A stretch of DNA of 64,000 nt, taken from assembly GCF_900105925.1 (NCBI RefSeq), contig NZ_LT629791.1:3445278-3509277 (forward strand). Direction: 5' to 3'. A model generated the notes under the pieces. The model saw only the letters and a list, made by a program, of their open reading frames with translations. It made no database searches and had not been told where the DNA came from. A program made the position numbers and the translations under genes. Positions 25,515 through 36,894 of this stretch are shown piece by piece. Position 1 is the stretch's first letter; the number at the start of each line of letters is the position of its first letter. The DNA is from Jiangella alkaliphila. GTDB taxonomy: Bacteria > Actinomycetota > Actinomycetes > Jiangellales > Jiangellaceae.

Positions 25515-26890
25515 ACAAGCTGCTCGTGCTCGACGTCGTCGGCCTGACGCCGCGGCTGCTGGAGCACACCCCGAACCTGCGGGCGATCGCCGGCGAGGGC
25601 TGGCAGGCGGCGCTGGGGACGGTGCTGCCTGCCGTGACCTGCTCGGTCCAGTCGACGTTCCTCACCGGCGCGATGCCCCGCGACCACGGCGTCGTCGGTA
25701 ACGGCTGGTACTTCCGCGACCTCGGCGAGATCTTCCTGTGGCGCCAGCACAACCGGCTGGTCCAGGGCGAGAAGGTGTGGGACATCGCCCGGCAGGCCAA
25801 GTCCGACTACACCGTCGCGAACGTGTGCTGGTGGTACGCCATGGGCGCCGACACCGACTGGACGGTGACGCCGCGTCCGATCTACCACGCCGACGGCCGC
25901 AAGTCGCCGGACTGCTACACCCGCCCGCCGGCGCTGCACGACGAGCTGACCCGGTCGCTGGGGGAGTTCCCGCTGTTCCAGTACTGGGGCCCGACCGCGT
26001 CGATCAAGTCCAGCGACTGGATCGTGCAGGCCACCCGGCGGCTGATGCCGCAGGCCGACCTCACGCTGGCCTACGTCCCGCACCTCGACTACGACCTGCA
26101 GCGGTTCGGCCCGCACAGCCCGCAGGCCGTGGCCGCCGCCCGCGACATCGACCGGGTGCTGGCGCCGCTGCTGACCGAGGCCCGCGACCAGGGCGTCACC
26201 GTCGTCGCGCTCAGCGAGTACGGCATCGGCCCGGCCAGCCGCCCGGTGCACGTCAACCGGGCGCTGCGGCAAGCCGGACTGCTCGACGTCTACACCCAGG
26301 CCGGCATGGAGTACCTCGACCCGTGGGCGTCGCGGGCCTTCGCCGTGGCCGACCACCAGGTGGCGCACGTCTACGTCAAGGACCCGGCCGACCTCGAGGC
26401 CGTCCGCGAGCTGTGCCAGGCGCTGCCCGGCGTCGACCTCGTCCTGGACAAGCAGGCGCAGCGCGAGTTCGGGCTGGACCACGAGCGCTCCGGCGAGCTG
26501 GTGCTGGTGGCCGACATCGCCGCGTGGTTCACGTACTACTACTGGCTGCACGACGACCGCGCGCCCGACTTCGCCCGCGGCGTCGAGATCCACCGCAAGC
26601 CCGGCTACGACCCCGCCGAGCTGTTCCTCGACCCCGCCGACCCGCGGGTGAAGCTGCGCGCGGGGGCCAACCTGGCGAAGAAGAAGCTCGGCCTGCGCTA
26701 CACGATGAACGTCGTGCCGCTGGACGGCCAGTGGGTACGGGGCACGCACGGCCGGCTGCCCGACGACCCCGCCGACGGCCCGGTGCTGCTGTGCAGCGAC
26801 CCGTCGACCGCCCGCGACCAGCTGGCCGCGACCGACGTCCGCGACCTCATGCTCGAGCTGGCCGGGCTCAGCACCCCAGTACGGAAGTGA
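25511..26890 (+). CDS. Alkaline phosphatase superfamily / nucleotide pyrophosphatase-like protein (EboF-like)
   Basis: The 459-residue protein starts with a metal-binding LDVVGL strand and has VTCSVQSTFLTG carrying the likely Thr/Ser nucleophile, then PRDHGVVGNGWYF. YVPHLDYDLQRFGPHS and VVALSEYGIG follow, with later H residues (VADHQVAHVY), the layout of type I phosphodiesterase/nucleotide pyrophosphatase proteins. It lacks a signal peptide, so it should act in the cytoplasm, releasing phosphate or a nucleotide from an intermediate. GTG 25511 overlaps the EboE stop (GTGA). It closes the overlapping part of the operon and matches the position of EboF in known clusters. Confidence 0.82.
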   Translation: MNKLLVLDVVGLTPRLLEHTPNLRAIAGEGWQAALGTVLPAVTCSVQSTFLTGAMPRDHGVVGNGWYFRDLGEIFLWRQHNRLVQGEKVWDIARQAKSDYTVANVCWWYAMGADTDWTVTPRPIYHADGRKSPDCYTRPPALHDELTRSLGEFPLFQYWGPTASIKSSDWIVQATRRLMPQADLTLAYVPHLDYDLQRFGPHSPQAVAAARDIDRVLAPLLTEARDQGVTVVALSEYGIGPASRPVHVNRALRQAGLLDVYTQAGMEYLDPWASRAFAVADHQVAHVYVKDPADLEAVRELCQALPGVDLVLDKQAQREFGLDHERSGELVLVADIAAWFTYYYWLHDDRAPDFARGVEIHRKPGYDPAELFLDPADPRVKLRAGANLAKKKLGLRYTMNVVPLDGQWVRGTHGRLPDDPADGPVLLCSDPSTARDQLAATDVRDLMLELAGLSTPVRK

Positions 26891-26929
26891 CCCCGAGCGC
26901 ACCCGCGCCGACGCACGTAAGGAGACACC

Positions 26930-27937
26930 ATGGCACGACCGATCACCCTCTTCACCGGGCAGTGGGCCGACCTGCCGTTCGAAGAGGTCGCCCGGCTGGC
27001 CGGCGAATGGGGCTACGACGGCCTCGAGATCGCCTGCTGGGGCGATCACCTGGACGTCTGGCGCGCGGCCGAGGACGACGCGTACGTGAAGTCGCGGCAC
27101 GACATCCTGGAGAAGAACGGCCTGAAGGTCTGGACGATCTCCAACCATCTCAAGGGCCAGGCGGTCTGCGACGACCCGATCGACCAGCGGCACCGCGCGC
27201 TCCTGCCGGACCGCATCTGGGGCGACGGCGACCCCGAAGGCGTCCGTCAGCGCGCGGCCGAGGAGATGAAGGTGACGGCGCGCGCGGCCGCCCGGCTCGG
27301 CGTGGACACCGTCGTGGGCTTCACCGGCTCGGCGATCTGGAAGTACGTCGCGATGTTCCCGCCGGTGTCCGAGGACATGATCGAGGCCGGGTACCGCGAC
27401 TTCGCCGACCGGTGGAACCCGATCCTCGACGTGTACGACGAGGTCGGCGTGCGGTTCGCGCACGAGGTGCACCCCTCGGAGATCGCCTACGACTACTGGA
27501 CGACGGTGAAGACGCTCGAGGCGATCGGGCACCGCGAGGCGTTCGGTCTCAACTGGGACCCCAGCCACATGGTGTGGCAGGACCTCGACCCGGTCGCGTT
27601 CCTGTGGGACTTCCGCGACCGGATCTACCACGTCGACTGCAAGGACACGAAGAAGCAGCTCGGCAACGGCCGCAACGGCCGGCTCAGCTCGCACCTGCCG
27701 TGGGCCGACCCGCGGCGCGGCTGGGACTTCGTCTCCACCGGCCACGGCGACGTGCCGTGGGAGCAGTCCTTCCGGATGCTCAACGCGATCGGCTACGACG
27801 GCCCCATCTCCGTCGAGTGGGAGGACGCCGGTATGGACCGGCTGCGCGGCGCCGCCGAGGCCCTCGAGTTCGTGAAGTCGCACCTGTTCGACCCGCCGGC
27901 GGCGGCGTTCGACGCCGCGCTCAGCGGCGGCAACTGA
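26930..27937 (+). CDS. Sugar phosphate isomerase/epimerase (xylose-isomerase-like TIM barrel)
   Basis: The 335-residue cytoplasmic TIM-barrel protein has [21 protein letters not shown] at its N-terminus, [13 protein letters not shown], the metal-ligand run [30 protein letters not shown] and [12 protein letters not shown]. These are the Glu, Asp, His and Glu ligands of the family. Close relatives are annotated as sugar phosphate isomerases near Gfo/Idh/MocA and ThuA genes, consistent with 3-keto-sugar or inosose metabolism. AAGGAG lies before the ATG, 39 nt downstream of the EboF-like gene. It is probably in the same transcript but not translationally coupled. Confidence 0.88.
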   Translation: MARPITLFTGQWADLPFEEVARLAGEWGYDGLEIACWGDHLDVWRAAEDDAYVKSRHDILEKNGLKVWTISNHLKGQAVCDDPIDQRHRALLPDRIWGDGDPEGVRQRAAEEMKVTARAAARLGVDTVVGFTGSAIWKYVAMFPPVSEDMIEAGYRDFADRWNPILDVYDEVGVRFAHEVHPSEIAYDYWTTVKTLEAIGHREAFGLNWDPSHMVWQDLDPVAFLWDFRDRIYHVDCKDTKKQLGNGRNGRLSSHLPWADPRRGWDFVSTGHGDVPWEQSFRMLNAIGYDGPISVEWEDAGMDRLRGAAEALEFVKSHLFDPPAAAFDAALSGGN

Positions 27938-27971
27938 CCTCCGCATTACGCCCCCTGAAAGGAGCACGACG

Positions 27972-28931
27972 ATGTGTTACGGATACGACGGCGACCGGGC
28001 TCTCGACGAGTCGCTGGGCCGGCGCGGACTGGGCCGGCGGACCTTCCTGCTCGGAGCGGCCGCGACCGCCGGTGGCGTGCTGGCCGGCGGCCTGGCCGGC
28101 GCGGCGCCCGCCGCGGCACACACCCGCCCGACCGGCGGCCGGATCGTCCCCCGCGGCGCGATCAGCATCCAGCTGTGGACGGTGCGTGACGCTCTGGCGC
28201 CCGGCGCCCTGTTCGACTCGACGCTGCGGTCGATCGCCGGCTACGGCTACACGAAGGTCGAGCAGGCGCTCGGGTACTTCGGCCGGACGGCCGCCCAACT
28301 GCGCGACTTCTACGACGAGATCGGCATCTCCTGCACCTCCAGCCACGACGGCATCAGCGCCGACCGTGCGTCGCTGGAGCAGAAGCTGGAGAACGCCGCC
28401 ACGCTGGGGCAGCGGTTCATCGTCGTCCCGTTCCTGCAGTCGGACAACCTGTCTGACTGGCAGCTGTGGGCCGAGCAGATGAACGAGGAGGCGCAGCTGG
28501 CGCGACGGTACGGGCTGCGCTACGGCTACCACAACCACGCGCACGAGTTCACCACCGACCTCGGCGGCGGCGTGACCCCGTGGGAGGTGCTGACGTCGGA
28601 GCTGGACCGCAAGCTGGTCCACCTCGAGGTCGACCTCTACTGGGCCGTGACCGGCGGCATCAACAGCGGCGTCCCGGTGAACCGGTCGGAGCAGTTCGCC
28701 ATCGACGTCATCGACGACGCGCGGCAGCAGACGCTGCAGTACCACGTCAAGGACCGGCACCTCAACGGCGGCGACATGGCCGACCTCGGCACCGGGCACA
28801 TCGACTTCCGCAAGATCTTCCGCGCGCACCGCGTGCTGGAGTACATCGTCGAGAACGACACCCCGGACGTCACCCCGCTGCAGACGGCGCGGGTGGGCTA
28901 CAAGTACCTGAGCGAGCTGCGCAAGCACTGA
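27972..28931 (+). CDS. Tat-exported sugar phosphate isomerase/epimerase-like protein
   Basis: The 319-residue protein has a twin-arginine signal (GRRTFLLGAAATAGGVLAGG, cleavage near AAAHT) followed by a TIM barrel of the xylose-isomerase-like type: AISIQLWTVRDALAPG, YTKVEQALGYFG, TSSHDGI, GYHNHAHEF, EVDLYWAVTGG and HVKDRHL. Similar exported proteins are found with Gfo/Idh/MocA and ThuA genes and may be 3-keto-glycoside lyases or epimerases acting outside the membrane. GAAAGGAG precedes the ATG. It follows the previous isomerase by 34 nt and ends the run of same-strand genes. Export after folding via Tat suggests it carries a bound metal cofactor. Confidence 0.85.
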   Translation: MCYGYDGDRALDESLGRRGLGRRTFLLGAAATAGGVLAGGLAGAAPAAAHTRPTGGRIVPRGAISIQLWTVRDALAPGALFDSTLRSIAGYGYTKVEQALGYFGRTAAQLRDFYDEIGISCTSSHDGISADRASLEQKLENAATLGQRFIVVPFLQSDNLSDWQLWAEQMNEEAQLARRYGLRYGYHNHAHEFTTDLGGGVTPWEVLTSELDRKLVHLEVDLYWAVTGGINSGVPVNRSEQFAIDVIDDARQQTLQYHVKDRHLNGGDMADLGTGHIDFRKIFRAHRVLEYIVENDTPDVTPLQTARVGYKYLSELRKH

Positions 28932-28948
28932 AACGCGCCGGTTTCCGG

Positions 28949-28986
28949 CAGGGGCGGCGGCACGCTGACGCGGGCCGCCGCCCCTG
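28949..28986 (+). terminator. Terminator hairpin closing the Ebo/isomerase run
   Basis: Perfect 12-bp GC-rich inverted repeat (arms 28949-28960 and 28975-28986, 14-nt loop) 17 nt after the Tat-exported isomerase stop. It precedes the sigma-factor gene by about 80 nt. Confidence 0.65.
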
Positions 28987-29069
28987 GTGCGTCCGGAGGC
29001 CAATGATCTTCGATTCGGCCGGAAGGGTAGATCCGGGGCACCTGGTCGGGGCACACTTGGTGGACCGAG

Positions 29070-30155
29070 GTGGTGCCGGTGATCCGATCTAGGGCGGAGG
29101 GTCGCGCGCTGCCGTCCCAGCGTGGGCGGCCGGACGGTGACTTTTCCGAGGTCAGCAGGCCGGGCGACGCCATGCCCGGGGCTGTCGTCGACGACGACGA
29201 GCCGCCCGCCGCGCCGGCGCCGCGGGTCGCCGACCTCGGGTCCGGCAACGGGAACGGCACCGACCTCACCCGCCGCTACCTGCGCGAGATCGGCCGCATC
29301 CCGCTCCTCAGCGGCGCCGACGAGGTCCGGCTGGCGCGCGCCATCGAGGCCGGGCTGCTGGCCGGCGAGCGGCTGGCCGCCGGCGACGCCGGGCCCGACG
29401 AGGACGCGTACGTCGAGCTGGTCCGGCTCGGCCAGCGCGCCAAGGCCAGCCTCATCGAGGCCAACCTGCGCCTCGTCGTCTCCATCGCCCGCCGCTACAC
29501 CCGCCGCGGGCTGCCGCTGCTGGACCTCATCCAGGAGGGCAACGTCGGCCTCATCCGCGCCGTCGAGCGGTTCGACCACGCGCGCGGGTTCAAGTTCTCC
29601 ACGTACGCCACCTGGTGGATCCGCCAGGCCATCAGCCGCGCGCTGGCCGAGCAGGGCCGCACCATCCGGCTGCCGGTGCACGTCGTCGACGAGCTCAACC
29701 GCGTCCTGCGGGTGCTGCGGACGCTGGCCCAGAAGGAGGCCCGCGACCCGTCGGTCGAGGAGCTGGCCGCCGCCACGTCGCTGACCGCCGACCGCGTCGC
29801 CGAGCTGCTCTCGTACGCCGATGAGCCGGTCAGCCTGCAGCTGCCGGTCGGCGAGTCGTCGGAGAACATGTTCGGCGACTTCGTCGAGGACACCGACGAG
29901 CTGAGTCCCGAGGAGCTGGTCGCCCAGCTGCTGCTGCGCGACCAGGTCGAGCAGGTGCTCGACGGCCTCAGCGAGCGCGAGCGGGCGGTCGTCCGGCTCC
30001 GCTACGGCCTGCACGACGGCCGCACCCGGACGCTGGAGGAGGTCGGCCGCGAGTTCGGCGTCACCCGCGAACGGGTCCGGCAGATCGAGCACCGCACGCT
30101 GACCAAGCTGCGGCGCAACGAGTGGGCCAGCGAGCTGCGCGACTACCTCGGCTGA
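29070..30155 (+). CDS. RNA polymerase sigma-70 factor, RpoD/HrdB-like group 2
   Basis: The 361-residue sigma factor has region 1.2 ([15 protein letters not shown]), region 2 with the core-binding and -10-recognition helices ([20 protein letters not shown], then [15 protein letters not shown]), region 3, and region 4 with [20 protein letters not shown]. It lacks the long acidic N-terminus of the primary HrdB, so it is probably an alternative HrdA/C/D-like factor. The start is uncertain: GTG 29070 is the longest; GTG 29073, GTG 29079 and ATG 29172 are possible, and conservation only begins near residue 65. No anti-sigma gene is adjacent. Its link to the upstream operon is only proximity. Confidence 0.9.
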   Translation: MVPVIRSRAEGRALPSQRGRPDGDFSEVSRPGDAMPGAVVDDDEPPAAPAPRVADLGSGNGNGTDLTRRYLREIGRIPLLSGADEVRLARAIEAGLLAGERLAAGDAGPDEDAYVELVRLGQRAKASLIEANLRLVVSIARRYTRRGLPLLDLIQEGNVGLIRAVERFDHARGFKFSTYATWWIRQAISRALAEQGRTIRLPVHVVDELNRVLRVLRTLAQKEARDPSVEELAAATSLTADRVAELLSYADEPVSLQLPVGESSENMFGDFVEDTDELSPEELVAQLLLRDQVEQVLDGLSERERAVVRLRYGLHDGRTRTLEEVGREFGVTRERVRQIEHRTLTKLRRNEWASELRDYLG

Positions 30156-30164
30156 GCGGGTCGC

Positions 30165-30170
30165 TAGGCT
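30165..30170 (+). promoter_or_regulatory. Leaderless -10 element TAGGCT
   Basis: TAGGCT ends 6 nt before the GTG of the next gene, and there is no ribosome binding site between. This is the spacing of actinobacterial leaderless promoters and supports GTG 30177 as the start. Confidence 0.5.
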
Positions 30171-30176
30171 GATGCC

Positions 30177-30653
30177 GTGAAGCTGCGGCGGCAACGACCG
30201 GCCCCGATCGACGGCCTCGAGCCCGGTGAGCGGGTGCTCGCCACCGGCGGCGGACCCGACGGCGAGGTGGCCGCCACCACGCACCGCCTGCTCCTGCGCG
30301 ACACGTCGGTCGAGTGGGCTCGCGTCGAGACCGCCGCCTGGGACGGCGACGCCGAGCTGCTGGTCGTCACCGAGGTCCCGGACGGGCGCGGCCAGCGCCG
30401 CCGGCACCGGGTGGCGCTCGAGTCGCCCCGCCGCCTGGTGGACGTCGTCCGCGAGCAGGTCACCCAGAGCGTCGTCATCAGCCGCCACGTCCCCGTCGAC
30501 GGCCGCCGCGGCGTGCGCGTCACCGGCCGCCGCACCCCGGCCGACCTGATCACCTGGACCGCGGCGGTCGACTCCGGCCTCGACCTGCGCGACCCCGCCA
30601 CCAAAGCCCGCGTCGACGCGGCCGTCGCGCTGGTCCGCAACGAGGTGGAGTGA
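30177..30653 (+). CDS. Conserved hypothetical protein, 158 residues
   Basis: A small cytoplasmic protein with no signal or membrane segment. The first 75 residues have alternating beta strands (VLATGGGPDGEVAATTHRLLLRD, VEWARVETAAWDGD) reminiscent of a PH-like or GRAM-like domain. A helical C-terminal half follows, ending LRDPATKARVDAAVALVRNEVE. I do not recognise a precise family or function. The start is supported by a leaderless -10 hexamer. It follows the sigma factor by 21 nt and is convergent with the toxin-antitoxin pair. Confidence 0.75.
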   Translation: MKLRRQRPAPIDGLEPGERVLATGGGPDGEVAATTHRLLLRDTSVEWARVETAAWDGDAELLVVTEVPDGRGQRRRHRVALESPRRLVDVVREQVTQSVVISRHVPVDGRRGVRVTGRRTPADLITWTAAVDSGLDLRDPATKARVDAAVALVRNEVE

Positions 30654-30662
30654 GCCGGCCGC

Positions 30663-31197
30663 TCAGCCGCCCTGCTGGCCGTCCGGGGTGCGAAGCTGCG
30701 CCACCGACCGGATGAGGCCGGCCCGCTCCAGCTGTTTCATGACGTCCTGGATGGTCTCCGGTGGAGCCGTCCGGGAGTCGGCGATCTGCTGCAGGCAGGC
30801 CCATACCTCTCGGTCGTCGATGCCGAGCTGGTCCAGGATGAACTCGTCGGGCGTCTTGACCTCGAGGTTGAGCCGCCGGAGCTGGTCGGCCGGGAAGTCG
30901 CGCAGATTGCTCGTCACGATGACCTGAGCGCCGGACCGCATGGCGGCGGCGATCACGTGCCGGTCGTCGTTGTCTGGCAGCACCAACCCGTCGGCGAGCC
31001 CGTCGTAGCCGGCGCAGCCGTCCGGTCTGCTCCGCCGTGGTGTCAGGACGGCGCTTCATGAGCGCCGCCTCCAATTCGTCGAGGATCCGGTCGGTCCACT
31101 TCGCCTGGACCAGGCCGGAGATCGCGACTCGGATGAGCAGGTCACGCAGGGTATTCGGATAGAGGACGCAAGCGTCGTAGACGACGACGAAGGACAT
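30663..31197 (-). pseudogene. PIN-domain toxin, frameshifted
   Basis: The first part (from ATG 31197) reads MSFVVVYDACVLYPNTLRDL with the PIN Asp and a DRILDELEAALMKRRPD segment, then leaves the PIN pattern after TAEQTGRL near 31025. The rest of the domain continues in another frame: GYDGLADGLVLPDNDDRHVIAAA, TSNLRDFP and a C-terminal helix, ending at 30663. About 16-20 residues usual in this region are also missing, so the lesion looks like a small out-of-frame deletion rather than a single-base error. PIN toxins are Mg-dependent RNases. The ATG is 6 nt after the antitoxin stop. The toxin should be inactive. Confidence 0.75.
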
Positions 31198-31203
31198 CGG
31201 GCA

Positions 31204-31659
31204 TCACGTGCCGAGTTCTTGGCCGAGGGCGGCGAGGTCGTCGGCCGCGGCCCGCTGCCGGGCGATCGAGGCGCGCTGGTAGTTCAGGAGGTCCTCCAGC
31301 CGGACCCGCCGATGCCGGCCGACCTTCTCGAATGCGATGTCACCGCGCTCCAGCAACCCGATGAAGTACGGACGCGAGACGTTCAGCAGGTCGGCGGCCT
31401 GCTGGGTGGTGAGCATGGTGTGCATCGGCATGACCGACACGCCCTTGCCCTCGGCCATGTAGGCCAGCATGCTCGCGAACAGCTGAACCGCGGCGCGCGG
31501 CACCACCAGGACCTCGTCGGACCGGCCGGCCTCGGTGTGGAGCTCGATCTGCGCTTCGTCGTGCCGTCCGAGGTAGCTGGCGATGCGGCCGAGCGCCCGG
31601 TCGGCGACGTCCTGTTCGACCTCACCGGGCGCCACCGACGTGGCGAAGCGATGAGCCAT
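31204..31659 (-). CDS. Antitoxin with excisionase-type helix-turn-helix
   Basis: The 151-residue protein starts MAHRFATSV with GGAGG five nt upstream. I rejected the longer frame to 31725 because its extra residues are encoded by the operator-like repeats. The central part, TMLTTQQAADLLNVSRPYFIGLLERGDIAFEKVGRHRRVRLEDLLNY, is an excisionase/MerR-like DNA-binding helix-turn-helix. This class commonly pairs with PIN toxins, binds its own promoter, and neutralises the toxin. It precedes the broken PIN gene in an operon. The antitoxin is intact although the toxin is not. Confidence 0.82.
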   Translation of the reverse strand: MAHRFATSVAPGEVEQDVADRALGRIASYLGRHDEAQIELHTEAGRSDEVLVVPRAAVQLFASMLAYMAEGKGVSVMPMHTMLTTQQAADLLNVSRPYFIGLLERGDIAFEKVGRHRRVRLEDLLNYQRASIARQRAAADDLAALGQELGT

Positions 31660-31672
31660 GACGTCCTCCAGT

Positions 31673-31708
31673 CGAAGTAAGCGAAATATTCGAAATAATC
31701 GCAACTCG
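31673..31708 (-). promoter_or_regulatory. Four 9-bp tandem repeats before the antitoxin gene, likely operator
   Basis: CGAAGTAAG, CGAAATATT, CGAAATAAT and CGCAACTCG follow head to tail at 31673, 31682, 31691 and 31700 (plus-strand reading). The AT-rich patch is unusual for this genome and lies 14-49 nt upstream of the antitoxin ATG. That is the place for promoter and autoregulatory binding by the excisionase-like antitoxin. Confidence 0.55.
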
Positions 31709-31809
31709 AGTCTAGCGCGTCCCACGCCTGCTGGCCAGTGCCTCGCGTGTGCTGGTCAGCAGAGGATGAGCCGGCCGGACCACCTGCGGCGCGGTCCGGC
31801 CGGCTCGGT

Positions 31810-36663
<4,854 letters not shown>

Positions 36664-36687
36664 CGTCACTCCTCGTGTCGGTGCAGC

Positions 36688-36813
36688 TCAGAGCGGCTCG
36701 TAGCCGTCCGGGCGGTCGGCTGGTCTGGTGGGCGAGGTCGTTCCCGGCTCGGACCCAGGGGCCTCATCGGGGTCGGCGTCCGGCCCTCGTTCCGGCGGGT
36801 CGGGGGAGGTCAT
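36688..36813 (-). CDS. Possible 41-residue Pro/Asp-rich small protein
   Basis: A short frame, MTSPDPPERGPDADPDEAP with a C-terminus DRPDGYEPL, ends 24 nt before the protease start on the same strand. A GGAG site lies 9 nt before its ATG. Its composition (Pro, Asp, Glu, Thr) is that of a disordered peptide. No family is known to me. It may be a leader for the protease gene or an accidental frame. Confidence 0.3.
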   Translation of the reverse strand: MTSPDPPERGPDADPDEAPGSEPGTTSPTRPADRPDGYEPL

Positions 36814-36894
36814 GCCGTGCTTCTCCGGTCGTTCGACAGGGAGTAGTGAGGTGAGTCTCGACCGGTACGCCCGGTTTGTAACGGGGCGATCGAC

